The notes under the pieces were generated by a model. That model was given only the letters and a program-made list of their open reading frames with translations, was not told where the DNA came from and did not search any database. This document shows positions 20,723 to 29,376 of a stretch of DNA of 33,372 nt, one piece after another. The translations under genes and the position numbers were made by a program. The stretch's first letter is position 1. The number at the start of each line of letters is the position of its first letter. This DNA comes from a virus, in the IMG/VR virus record IMGVR_UViG_3300043409_000172, positions 1 to 33,372 of that record, one strand, 5' to 3'.

Positions 20723-20970
20723 TAATTGCTGGTGGCCTTTTGCATTAAAACGCAAATTGAATAATTTTCTCTGATTGACTTGGAAGCCTAGAAGTAGGCG
20801 ACAGGGGGCAAGCGAAAGCAGCCTGAACGACTAAGTGAGAAAACACCTGAAAAGGTGGTGCGATAGTCTGAACTAGGATATAACTTAAGTTAGCAGAAGT
20901 CCTAGAGTTTAAGTCGAAGAACTTGAACCGCCAGAAATGGTCAGTAAGCGAAAGCTGAAGTAACAGAATG
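20723..20970 (+). ncRNA. group I self-splicing intron in the major capsid gene
   Basis: A 248-nt ORF-less intron. Pairings seen: P1 20719-20722/20732-20735 with U-G at the splice site; P2 20739-20743/20752-20756; P3 TTTTCTC 20765-20771/GAGAAAA 20837-20843; P4 20779-20782/20802-20805; P5 20786-20790/20795-20799; P6 20807-20813/20818-20823 with GAAA loop; P7 GACTA 20829-20833/TAGTC 20864-20868; P8 20844-20848/20853-20857. P9 is CTAGGA 20873-20878/TCCTAG 20900-20905, and P9.1 and two GAAA-capped hairpins follow. The terminal G is 20970, and P10 pairs 20726-20731 with the first six bases of exon 2, with one mismatch. Confidence 0.92.
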
Positions 20971-21770
20971 CAACAAATAACGCTAACAGCTATTCGGGAT
21001 ACGAAGTATTAAATATTTCCCCTGATAGCCCTATTAGTGCTGCTCAGTATTCAATTACTCAGTACGCTGATAGCGTAACAATGAGTGGTCTAGAAATGTT
21101 ACAGAACAGTTCTAAAGAGGCGATTATCGACTTACTAGATGGTCGTATGCAAGTATCTGAGGCTCGTTTACTAAATCGAATTTCTGGTGACTTGTACCTT
21201 GATGGCACTGGCAATGGCGGGAAAAATATTACTGGACTTGCAGCTGCAATTCCTGATAATGCAGCCACAGGAACATACGGCGGAATCAACAGAGCCAACT
21301 GGACTTTTTGGCGGCCAGTCGTAACCACAGGCGGTGCAGCAGTTAGTGCAACAACTATCTTGGCTAAGATGACTTCTACAGCTATTCAATTAGTTCGTGG
21401 AACAGACAAAGCTGACTTAATCGTTGCTGATAACAACTACTACTCTTTCTATGTTCAAGCACTACAAGCTATTCAGCGTATTACTTCTGAGGAATCAGGT
21501 GCATCAGGTTTCGCATCCCTTAAGTTCTATGGTGGTGGTACAAGTGCCGATGTCGTACTCGGAGGTGGTGTAGGCTCACAAGCTACAGCAAACACAATGT
21601 TCTTCTTGAATACTGATTACATTTTCTTACGACCACATAAAGAACGCAATTTCGTTCCTATTGGTGGCGAAAGACAAGCGATCAATCAAGATGCGATTGT
21701 TAAATTGTATGGTTGGGCTGGTAACCTTACTTGTTCTAACCAATTTTTACAGGGCAAGTTAATTGCTTAA
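20971..21770 (+). CDS. major capsid protein, exon 2 (residues 62-327)
   Basis: Encodes most of the HK97-fold-type capsid protein, from TNNANSYSGYEVLNISP through ITQYADSVTMSGLEMLQNSS and IIDLLDGRM, to the end FLQGKLIA. The coding frame is open well upstream of the first ATG (21081), which would omit about 37 conserved-looking residues, so the real reading comes from exon 1. The SGYE-LNISP and SGLEML-NS phrases recur in capsid proteins of related podophages, from memory. The protein forms the icosahedral shell with the scaffold encoded just before it. Confidence 0.9.
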
Positions 21771-21785
21771 GAAAGGAAAATAATC

Positions 21786-22082
21786 ATGGCTTATTCAGTT
21801 CTCCCTATTGCAGGGATTGATTTAACAAACCTAGCAAATACTAACCTTAACTCGGCTGGTGCAAGTGTTCCTACTACAGGCCCATTGGGTTTAGAGACAT
21901 TTGGTTCAGATGGTTTCCGTTATGTGTTTGCCGTAGCTGGTGCAGCTATTACAGCATCATTAGCTACTTGTTCTATCAACGCATCAACTTTTGTAGCAAC
22001 AGCAAGTGGTGGTACTTATCTAAGTCCAGCAACTGCAATGGCATCAGGTGACTATGGCTGGTTCAGCAAAGCATCTGTGTAA
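21786..22082 (+). CDS. putative capsid decoration or head protein
   Basis: A 98-residue Ala/Thr/Gly-rich, probably beta-rich protein (MAYSVLPIAGIDLTNLANTN at the start, GDYGWFSKASV at the end). It follows the capsid gene directly with a good ribosome site (AAAGGAAAA) and is followed by a strong terminator. Small abundant proteins in this place are often capsid cement proteins, but there is no diagnostic motif. A terminator after the scaffold-capsid-decoration block would help make these the most expressed structural genes. Confidence 0.6.
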   Translation: MAYSVLPIAGIDLTNLANTNLNSAGASVPTTGPLGLETFGSDGFRYVFAVAGAAITASLATCSINASTFVATASGGTYLSPATAMASGDYGWFSKASV

Positions 22083-22090
22083 GTAAGTCG

Positions 22091-22124
22091 AAGGGTTGTC
22101 AGAGATGGCAACCTTTCTTTTTTT
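22091..22124 (+). terminator. rho-independent terminator after the capsid block
   Basis: AAGGGTTGTC (22091-22100) pairs with GGCAACCTTT (22107-22116) as a 10-bp stem with two G-U wobbles and a 6-base loop, followed by CTTTTTTT. This is the clearest intrinsic terminator in the window and lies in the only real gap of the head operon. It may act partially, since tail genes continue in the same direction. Confidence 0.85.
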
Positions 22125-22151
22125 AAAAACCTAAATACTTGGGAGTTTTAA

Positions 22152-22775
22152 ATGATTGATTCAGATATTCACAACGCAGATTCACGATTAGCAGTTAAGT
22201 TTGAAAAGCGAGAAGTTCAAAACGCTGATAGGACATTAGAAGAAGGTAGACCGATCTTTGAAGAACGAGTCTTTATTAAAATAGTAGTACCAGGCGATTC
22301 TTTATCAGAGATTGATCGTCAAGTGTACGAATCAGATAAAAATAGGTTTCCAATACAATGGGCTAATTTTATGAATCGCATAGGCGATGATGCAAGTTAC
22401 TCAGGGACTTCATTAAAAGAATGGCCTTTGATTACTTCAACACAAGCCGAAGAATTGCGAGGAATTAAGTTCCATACAGTAGAGTCTATTGCAATGGCAA
22501 CCGATCAAAGCATCCAAAAGCTAGGAATGTTGGCAGGAATGTCACCACATACCTTTAGGGATAAAGCGAGGGCTTTCCTTAAAATGGCTAAAGAGGGTGC
22601 AGATGTAGCACAAAGAGAAGAAGAAATAAACAAATTGCGTGAAGAAAATGCTAAAATAAGGCAAGAAACAGATGCAAAGATGTTGGAGATGCAAACTAAG
22701 TTTGAATCCCAAATGACATCTCTACTTGCAGCCGTTGGTCAAAAAAGAGGTAGGAAACCAAAAGTAGAGGAATAA
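22152..22775 (+). CDS. conserved phage protein with C-terminal coiled coil
   Basis: A 207-residue protein. The N-terminal part (EERVFIKIVVPGDSLSEIDR, then RFPIQWANFM and GTSLKEWPLITSTQAEELRG) is a pattern I recall in many environmental podophages. The C-terminal 60 residues are coiled coil (REEEINKLREENAKIRQETD) followed by a basic GRKPK stretch. It lies between the capsid and tail genes. Function is unknown; a head-completion or virion role is suggested by position only. Confidence 0.8.
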   Translation: MIDSDIHNADSRLAVKFEKREVQNADRTLEEGRPIFEERVFIKIVVPGDSLSEIDRQVYESDKNRFPIQWANFMNRIGDDASYSGTSLKEWPLITSTQAEELRGIKFHTVESIAMATDQSIQKLGMLAGMSPHTFRDKARAFLKMAKEGADVAQREEEINKLREENAKIRQETDAKMLEMQTKFESQMTSLLAAVGQKRGRKPKVEE

Positions 22776-22776
22776 T

Positions 22777-23679
22777 ATGTCATCGACAATGCTCGAACTC
22801 ATGCAACAAACATCTAGTGAACTAGGTCTAGTTGCACCAACTTATGTCGCAGGCAATACTCAGCAAGATGTAATTCAGTTATTAGCTTTAATGAATCGTG
22901 CTGGTTATAACCTGATTAAAGAATACGATTGGCGAGCATTGCAAAAGGAGTATCGTTTCTACACACAAGCGATTAGTACGACTGGCGATGGTGTAAATGG
23001 TTCTTACAATCTGTTAAATGTAGCAAATACAACAGGTTTAAGTAATAAGTGGCAAGTAACTGGCACAGGAATAGCACAAGATTGTTATGTGGTTTCTGTT
23101 GCTGGTTCTACTGTTACGCTTAATCAACCTTTACAAGCAACTACTGTCGGTATAGCACTAACATTTGGTCAAACAAAGTACGATTTACCTCCTGATTACG
23201 AGACTATTACAGATAGAACGCAGTGGGATAAAACAAAACATTGGGAAATGCTCGGGCCAGAGGATGCACAGCAATGGCAATGGCTAAAGTCGGGTTATAT
23301 TTCGACAGGCCCACGAGTAAGATGGCGAATCTATGGCGAATATTTCAATATATGGCCAATAATGAACACACAGGAGTATCTAGGATATGAATACAGATCA
23401 AAAGGGTGGGCTGAAAGTTCAAGTGGAACTGTTAAAAACAGCTTTACTGCTGATACTGACACGACTTTCCTTGACGATACAATCATGGTGCTTGCTACTA
23501 AACTCAAGTTCTTCCAAATTAAGAACTTTGATACTACAAGCCTACAACAAGATTACGAAAGGTATCTAAGCGTAGCTAAAGCAAACGATAAGGGTAGTGC
23601 TACATTGAGTTTTGCACCTTATCCAAGCAAGGTATTGATAGGGTACGCTAACATTCCTGATACTGGATATGGGTCATGA
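22777..23679 (+). CDS. head-tail adaptor / tail accessory protein, P22 gp4-like
   Basis: A 300-residue protein. The N-terminus is helical (LMQQTSSELGLVAPTYVAG, then VIQLLALMNRAGYNLIKEYD). A beta-rich insert follows. The conserved core is KYDLPPDYETITDRTQWDKT, LGPEDAQQWQWLKSG and PRVRWRIYG. These match proteins annotated as phage adaptor or P22 gp4-like tail accessory factor. It should bind under the portal and close the capsid after packaging, then carry the tail hub encoded by the next gene, whose start overlaps its stop. Confidence 0.8.
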   Translation: MSSTMLELMQQTSSELGLVAPTYVAGNTQQDVIQLLALMNRAGYNLIKEYDWRALQKEYRFYTQAISTTGDGVNGSYNLLNVANTTGLSNKWQVTGTGIAQDCYVVSVAGSTVTLNQPLQATTVGIALTFGQTKYDLPPDYETITDRTQWDKTKHWEMLGPEDAQQWQWLKSGYISTGPRVRWRIYGEYFNIWPIMNTQEYLGYEYRSKGWAESSSGTVKNSFTADTDTTFLDDTIMVLATKLKFFQIKNFDTTSLQQDYERYLSVAKANDKGSATLSFAPYPSKVLIGYANIPDTGYGS

Positions 23680-25430
23680 TCCCACAAAAGTTTAGGGCTA
23701 AGACTGCTAGTATTCCATCACCAATAGGGGGTTGGAACGCTAGAGATTCATTAGCTAATATGGATGCAATGGATGCTGTAACCATGAATAACTGGTTTCC
23801 TACACCTACAGACATTACTTTTAGAAAAGGTTATACAAAGTATTCAACAGGTATATCAGGTAAAGTTAATACTTTGATGAATTATTCTAGTCCTACAGGG
23901 AATAAACTGTTTGCAGTAGGTACTTCAATCATATATGACGCATCGACAAGTACAGCAACAAGCGTATTTACAGGATTAACTAATAATAGACTTCAGTTTG
24001 TATCTTTAACTAACTCTGGTGGTAGTTTTCTAATAGCGTGTAATGGTGCAGACCCAGTCTTAGTCTATAACGGAACATTTTGGTCATATATAGCTACGAC
24101 ATCGACTGCACAAACAATTTTAACGATTACAAAGAGTGGAACTACTGCTACTTTAACGACTGCTAGTCCTCATGGCTTAATAACAGGTAATCAAGTAACA
24201 ATTACAGGTGCAACAAGTAGCGAATATAACGGAAATTACAGAATTACAGTTACAGGTGCATCAACATTCACTTATACAATGGCGAGTACCCCTGCTGCTG
24301 ATGCAACAGTCGTGGGGACTTATACAGTCTTAGGGATTACAGGAGTAAATTCAAATACATTTATTAATGTAAATCTCTTTAAAAACAGACTATATTTTAC
24401 GCAAAAAGATACGCTAAATTGTTGGTATATGCCTGTTCAAAGCATAGGTGGAGCAGCTAGTCAATTAGATTTTGGTAGTATTGCAAGAAATGGTGGCTAT
24501 TTACAAGCAATGGCAACATGGACAATAGACGCTGGCGAAGGTGCAGACGATTACGCTGTATTTGTTACATCTAATGGCGAAACAATCGTATATCTAGGTA
24601 CTGATCCTAGTAATGTAGCGACTTGGGCATTAAAAGGGGTATGGCAATTAGGTCAAACATTCACTAGAAGATGCTTTTTCAAGTGGGGTGGTGATGTTCT
24701 ATTACTTACTCAAGATGGACTTGTACCACTTGCTAGTGCTTTACAATCGTCAAGACTAGACCCTAGAGTTAATCTAACAGACAAAATTTACTATGCTGTA
24801 AGTCAAGCTGCTAGTTCTTTCTCAAGTCTTCCTAATTGGCAGATTTCGTATTACGCTGGTGAGAATATGCTTATTTTGAATATTCCGACAGATGTTGGGA
24901 TGCAACAATATGTCATGCACACCATTACAAAGTCATGGGGACAATTTACAGGTATTGAGGCTTATACATTTCAAATGAGCAATCAAGATATGTACTTTGG
25001 TGGTGATGGTTATGTAGGTAAGTTTTGGGACACATTCGCAGATAATGGTGCGAATATAGTCGGTCAAGTTCAACAGGCATATAGCTATTTCGAGACTAGA
25101 GGGCAACAAAAGAGATTCACAATGGTAAGACCTATGCTATTGACAGATAATGGTGTACCGACTGTTTTATGCAATGTATCGACAGACTTTCAAGAACAGA
25201 ATAACTTAGGTGCAGTTCAGTTTAACCCTGGTGCGTATGCAATAGGTAAGTGGGATACAGCATTATGGAATCAAGCAACATGGGGTGGAACATTGACAAT
25301 TAATAAAGATTGGCAAGGAGTAACAGGAATAGGTTACTGTGCAGGGTTAAATTTAAGTATTGCAAGTCAAGGAATTGAAGTGCATTGGACATCTACCGAT
25401 TTCGTAATGGAAGCAGGTGGGGTTATATAG
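23676..25430 (+). CDS. tail hub / DNA-stabilisation protein, P22 gp10-like
   Basis: A 584-residue beta-rich protein. It opens with SIPSPIGGWNARDSLANMDA and MNNWFPTPTDITFRKGY, then WD/propeller-like repeats such as NRLYFTQKDTLNCWYMPV and AVFVTSNGETIVYLGTDPSN. Residues about 155-215 are an inserted small beta domain (SPHGLITGNQVTITG, then YNGNYRITVTGASTFTYTM) that is common in phage structural proteins. The whole resembles tail hub or packaged-DNA stabilisation proteins. It would form the lower nozzle of a short tail. Confidence 0.8.
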   Translation: MIPQKFRAKTASIPSPIGGWNARDSLANMDAMDAVTMNNWFPTPTDITFRKGYTKYSTGISGKVNTLMNYSSPTGNKLFAVGTSIIYDASTSTATSVFTGLTNNRLQFVSLTNSGGSFLIACNGADPVLVYNGTFWSYIATTSTAQTILTITKSGTTATLTTASPHGLITGNQVTITGATSSEYNGNYRITVTGASTFTYTMASTPAADATVVGTYTVLGITGVNSNTFINVNLFKNRLYFTQKDTLNCWYMPVQSIGGAASQLDFGSIARNGGYLQAMATWTIDAGEGADDYAVFVTSNGETIVYLGTDPSNVATWALKGVWQLGQTFTRRCFFKWGGDVLLLTQDGLVPLASALQSSRLDPRVNLTDKIYYAVSQAASSFSSLPNWQISYYAGENMLILNIPTDVGMQQYVMHTITKSWGQFTGIEAYTFQMSNQDMYFGGDGYVGKFWDTFADNGANIVGQVQQAYSYFETRGQQKRFTMVRPMLLTDNGVPTVLCNVSTDFQEQNNLGAVQFNPGAYAIGKWDTALWNQATWGGTLTINKDWQGVTGIGYCAGLNLSIASQGIEVHWTSTDFVMEAGGVI

Positions 25431-25448
25431 TTTTTTAAGAAAATCGAG

Positions 25449-25454
25449 TATAAT
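25449..25454 (+). promoter_or_regulatory. perfect -10 box before the ejection-protein genes
   Basis: TATAAT at 25449-25454, 45 bases before the next ATG, in a 68-base gap. No -35 consensus lies 15-18 bases upstream. It could be a promoter used with an activator or a chance match in AT-rich DNA. Confidence 0.3.
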
Positions 25455-25469
25455 CGGTACAAGACCGAT
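25453..25469. other. hairpin in the gap after the tail hub gene
   Basis: ATCGGT (25453-25458) and ACCGAT (25464-25469) form a 6-bp stem with loop ACAAG. A broken T-rich stretch follows (TTGGTTTCTTTT). It may be a weak terminator or an mRNA-processing stem between tail and ejection genes. Confidence 0.4.
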
Positions 25470-25498
25470 AACTTGGTTTCTTTTAACAGGAGAGAGTT

Positions 25499-26818
25499 AT
25501 GGGTTTATTTGATCAAGCGACATCACAGCCAAATCAAGGGTTAATGGGGTTAGGACAACAACCTCAAGCAAAGCCTTTGCAATCATTTTTTTCAGGCCCT
25601 AATGCAGGTCAAATGCCTCAAGGAATGAGCATGGTTAATGGTGAATTTGTGCCTAGTGGACAACCTCAAGCACCATATAATAATGGGCAACTTAAATACG
25701 ATAGTTATGGTAGTGACTCTGTTATGCCTCAAGGTTATCAACAACCAACAACTAATCAATTTTTTCAACCTATGCAACCTAGTAATCCTGTAAATACTCA
25801 AACTGTGCAACCTAATTTTATGGGTCAAACACCATTTGGACAACCACAGACTAGTCAATTTACTTCTACCAACCCTTTTGTACAAGCTGCACAAGCTAAT
25901 GCTCAAGGTAATATTGCTGGTGCATTACAAGCAACTGCAGCAAATCGTATTAATCAACAAACACCTTACGGAAGTCTAAGTTATCAACAAACAGGTACAG
26001 ATGCTCAAGGTAATCCTATTTGGAGTGCTAATCAACAGTTAAGCCCTGAGTTACAAAATCTTACTCAAAGTTCATTAGCTGGTTTACAAGCATCGCAAGC
26101 AAATCCGATGTATGGAATTAACCCTGGCGATACTTATTCTAATGCAATTATGCAAAGGTTAGCACCACAACAATCTCAAGCAAGAGAGGCTCTTGATGCA
26201 CAGTTAGCTAATCAAGGCATTATGCCTGGCTCTGAGGCTTACAATCGTGCTAAAACATTGCTAGGTCAAACTCAAAATGATGCTCTTACAAGTGCTATTG
26301 TTGGTGGTATGCAAACAGGTTTACAAGCACAAGGATTACAGAATACAACAGCAGCGAATATTCGTAATCTAGCAACTCCAGGCTATGTAACTCCTTATAA
26401 TCAAGCAGCAGTAGCAGGGCCTGATTATCTAAGTGCATATACAAGTCAAAACGCTACAGATATTGCAAGAGCAAACGCTGAAGCAGCACAAAGGTCATCA
26501 CTTTTAAGTGGATTATCAGGACTTGGTTCAAGTGCAATCTTAGGTGGAACAGGCCCAAATAGTGCATTAGGTGGATTGTTAGGATTAGGTTCAAAAGGAC
26601 TTGAATCAATAGGTAATTCAGGTTTATGGAATCAATTATTTGGTGGTGGTGGTTCTGCAATTACAGGTAATGCTGATTATTTAAAATCTATTGGTTTAGA
26701 TAATACATTTTATGGCTCAGGTACAGGTGGTATGCTAACCGATCCTTTAGCAGGAATGGACTTCACTACTAATTTAGACCCCAATTACTTAAATAATTTT
26801 TTTAATTTAGGTGGCTAA
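25499..26818 (+). CDS. putative internal virion / ejection protein, Gln- and Asn-rich
   Basis: A 439-residue protein. The first 120 residues are low-complexity Gln/Pro/Asn (QGLMGLGQQPQAKPLQ). The middle contains INQQTPYGSLSYQQTG, LAPQQSQAREALDAQLANQG and IMPGSEAYNRAKTLLGQTQN, phrases I recall in podophage proteins thought to be ejected with DNA. The end is Gly/Leu-rich (GLSGLGSSAILGG) and could cross or touch a membrane. Its neighbours share this style. It has a good ribosome site (AGGAGAGA). Role by context: part of the channel that carries DNA through the cell envelope. Confidence 0.65.
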   Translation: MGLFDQATSQPNQGLMGLGQQPQAKPLQSFFSGPNAGQMPQGMSMVNGEFVPSGQPQAPYNNGQLKYDSYGSDSVMPQGYQQPTTNQFFQPMQPSNPVNTQTVQPNFMGQTPFGQPQTSQFTSTNPFVQAAQANAQGNIAGALQATAANRINQQTPYGSLSYQQTGTDAQGNPIWSANQQLSPELQNLTQSSLAGLQASQANPMYGINPGDTYSNAIMQRLAPQQSQAREALDAQLANQGIMPGSEAYNRAKTLLGQTQNDALTSAIVGGMQTGLQAQGLQNTTAANIRNLATPGYVTPYNQAAVAGPDYLSAYTSQNATDIARANAEAAQRSSLLSGLSGLGSSAILGGTGPNSALGGLLGLGSKGLESIGNSGLWNQLFGGGGSAITGNADYLKSIGLDNTFYGSGTGGMLTDPLAGMDFTTNLDPNYLNNFFNLGG

Positions 26819-28084
26819 GTGAGAATAGATTACGGAGGTGCTGTAATTCCTTGGTATGAAGCACCTCTTGCTGGAGGTGTTAATTACACTTGGCAAGAAA
26901 AACCTGTGGCACCTCCTGTTGAAGAAATTAAACAATATATTGCTAATGAACAATATCAACAAGAAAAGATGAGGGAAGGTAGTGGTGGAATTGGGGGATT
27001 TTTAAACAGTTATGTTAATCCTATTCTTAACAATATGGCTGATGATCCTATTAAAACTGCAGCTATATTAGCAGCCACAGCTACAGGTAATGCTTATCTT
27101 GTGCCTTATATTGTTGGTGCTGATACAGCTATAGCAGGTGGAAGCCCAGAGGATGTATTGAAATCGGCTGCTACTGCTTATGTAGGTCAGCAAATAGGAA
27201 CTGCAGTAGGTGGTGCAATAGGTGGCGATGGGTTTACAGGTGTAACAGAAACAGGATTACCAACATTAGCAAGTGAAACTGTCGGTGCAGATTTATTAGG
27301 AACTACTTTATTAGGTGATGCTGGTGCTACAGGTGCATACGAATCAGCAATAGATTCTTACCCTACACCAACACCTGATGTTTCATCAATAGCAACCGAT
27401 GATGCTACAAGACTTGCTCAAATGTTGAAAGAGTTTGGTAATCCGACAGAATTGACAGGGCCAACTATAGATACTGCTGGTAGAGCAACTGTTACTTTAG
27501 AAGATGGTGTTATTGATAGTCAAGTACCAGTAATGCCTAGCAATTTACAAGATACTGCCTATTTAGACCCAGGCTTAATTGATGTTGCACCTGAGAATGT
27601 AACTATTGGAACACTTGAACCTACTTTTAATGGTGTAGATTTAGGTAGTACAGATATAGGGCAAATCGGTGGTGGAATAATTGGCTCAAATATAGGTGGT
27701 GGCACAAGTATTGGTGGAACAGGTGTTAAACCTAATTTAAGTGCAGGAGAATTAACAGTATCAGGAACTCCAAATACTTTTGACCCTTGGGATAACCCTG
27801 AAAATTTACCTACAATTGCAGAAAATTTACCTGTACAAGAGCCAGTCAAACCTGATACTACAGCTAAAGCAAATTCTATAAAATTAGGTAATTTATTAAA
27901 ATCTTCATTACAACAATCAGCTTTAACACAGCAACAGTCTAATATATCAAATGCTCTTAGAGGTTCACAAATACCAACAATGATTCCATCTATTTATAAA
28001 CAAGCAAATCCATTTAACTTTGGACAACAGAATCAACCTGTGCAAGATACAAACGCACTAGCAAAATTATTGAGGACAGCATAA
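26819..28084 (+). CDS. putative internal virion protein, Gly-rich, GTG start
   Basis: A 421-residue protein starting with GTG right after the preceding TAA; AGGTGG lies about 6 bases upstream, and no nearer ATG exists. It has a hydrophobic Ala/Gly segment at about 75-135 (KTAAILAATATGNAYLVPYI and AYVGQQIGTAVGGAIGG), then Gly/Thr-rich repeats (IGGGIIGSNIGGGTSIGGTG). The segment could insert into a membrane during DNA ejection. No family is recognised. It overlaps the next ATG (TAATG). Confidence 0.65.
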   Translation: MRIDYGGAVIPWYEAPLAGGVNYTWQEKPVAPPVEEIKQYIANEQYQQEKMREGSGGIGGFLNSYVNPILNNMADDPIKTAAILAATATGNAYLVPYIVGADTAIAGGSPEDVLKSAATAYVGQQIGTAVGGAIGGDGFTGVTETGLPTLASETVGADLLGTTLLGDAGATGAYESAIDSYPTPTPDVSSIATDDATRLAQMLKEFGNPTELTGPTIDTAGRATVTLEDGVIDSQVPVMPSNLQDTAYLDPGLIDVAPENVTIGTLEPTFNGVDLGSTDIGQIGGGIIGSNIGGGTSIGGTGVKPNLSAGELTVSGTPNTFDPWDNPENLPTIAENLPVQEPVKPDTTAKANSIKLGNLLKSSLQQSALTQQQSNISNALRGSQIPTMIPSIYKQANPFNFGQQNQPVQDTNALAKLLRTA

Positions 28085-29376
28085 TGGCACAATCTCCCTA
28101 TCTTGATCAAAATGCACCTGAAATATTGGCTCTTGAAAGACAGAAGAAACTTGCAGATTTATTGCAATCAAGGGCATTAGAACAACCACAAGGACAAATG
28201 GTAAGTGGTCGTTATGTTGCACCTAGCATAATACAACAGTTAGCACCTTTAGCTAATGCTTATATGGGTAGGCAAGCAGGGGAGGAAGTTGAAAGCAAGC
28301 AATCTAAGTTGGCTAATCTTATTCGTGAACAACAAACAGAGCAAGCGAATAAGTTTACAGATTTAATGTATGGTAAGGCTGGTACTCCTGATGTTGAGGC
28401 AATGCCTGAGACTATAACAACACCAACAGGTGAACGAGTTGCACCAAGTGCTATAGGTTCAAGAGATGACATGGGTAACTTGTTGCCTAACTTTACTGTA
28501 AACCCTGCACAAGAGGCTGTAAAAGGTACGGAAGTTAAAGGTAATTTACTTGAGGCTCTTAAATATGCACAGTCTACAGGTAATCCAGCACTAGTTGCAC
28601 AAGTTCAAGAGCAATTAAAACCATTTACTTTAACTGAAAACGCTATAAGAAGGCAATTTAACCCTGTAACAAATCAATATGAAACTATTGGTGAGGGTAA
28701 TATTAAGAAAGAAAAAGAGACATTCCCACCTGAAATTAAAGCAAATGGAATGATATTAGGTTTTGGTACTGATCCAGCACAATATACTGCACAACAATTA
28801 GCAGCAATAGGTCAAAAGATCAAACAAGATAAATTAGATTTAAAACCTGTTCAAAATATAAATGTTGAAGCAGCTAAAGCCGATCAAAAAACATTTCAAA
28901 ATATTGTTGAGATTAAAAAAGCATTTAATCAAGAGCCTATTTATAAAGCATATCAAGAAATACAAAGTGCTTATGGTCAAATTAATGAAGGAATTAAGGC
29001 TAAGAGTCCTGCTGGTGATTTAGTTGCAGCGACTAAGTTTATGAAATTGCTTGATCCAACTTCTGTTGTAAGAGAATCAGAATTAGCGTTAGCATTAAAA
29101 GCTGGTGGTGCATTAGATAGATTAGAAAATTATGTCCAAAATGTAGCTGCAGGAACAAAATTAACACCAAAACAAAGAGAAGATTTCCATAATTTAGCAA
29201 CCAAATTTAACAATTTAGCTGTGCAACAATACAATTCAAAAAGAACTGAATGGGCTGATGTGGCAAAGTCACATAATTTAAACCCTAATCTTGCAGTAGG
29301 TAATGAAGCAAATTTAGAGTTTAAATCAGGTGTAAATCCTAATAATCCTTTATTAAATATAGAGCCTAAACAATGA
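28084..29376 (+). CDS. putative internal virion / ejection protein
   Basis: A 430-residue mostly helical protein (MAQSPYLDQNAPEILALERQ at the start). The C-terminal half has AATKFMKLLDPTSVVRESEL, ALKAGGALDRLENYVQNVAA and KLTPKQREDFHNLATKFNNL. This phrase series recurs in large virion-associated proteins of many phages (from memory), where its role is not established. It starts in the previous TAATG and ends in ATGA with the next gene. An ejection role is inferred from its neighbours. Confidence 0.7.
   Translation: MAQSPYLDQNAPEILALERQKKLADLLQSRALEQPQGQMVSGRYVAPSIIQQLAPLANAYMGRQAGEEVESKQSKLANLIREQQTEQANKFTDLMYGKAGTPDVEAMPETITTPTGERVAPSAIGSRDDMGNLLPNFTVNPAQEAVKGTEVKGNLLEALKYAQSTGNPALVAQVQEQLKPFTLTENAIRRQFNPVTNQYETIGEGNIKKEKETFPPEIKANGMILGFGTDPAQYTAQQLAAIGQKIKQDKLDLKPVQNINVEAAKADQKTFQNIVEIKKAFNQEPIYKAYQEIQSAYGQINEGIKAKSPAGDLVAATKFMKLLDPTSVVRESELALALKAGGALDRLENYVQNVAAGTKLTPKQREDFHNLATKFNNLAVQQYNSKRTEWADVAKSHNLNPNLAVGNEANLEFKSGVNPNNPLLNIEPKQ

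Noticed and set aside
20539-20748. Truncated capsid gene as a pseudogene or assembly error
   Set aside because: The intervening 248 bases fold into a full set of group I pairings and splicing restores an exact reading frame, so an intron explains it better.
20723-20970. Group II intron
   Set aside because: No GUGYG-type 5' end, no domain V hairpin and no AY 3' end. P3/P7/P8 and the U-G splice pair are group I features.
25592-25906. Antisense frame in the Gln-rich putative ejection gene
   Set aside because: Leu/His/Arg-rich complement of Gln/Pro codons, with no start context or neighbours. The same applies to 26454-26660.
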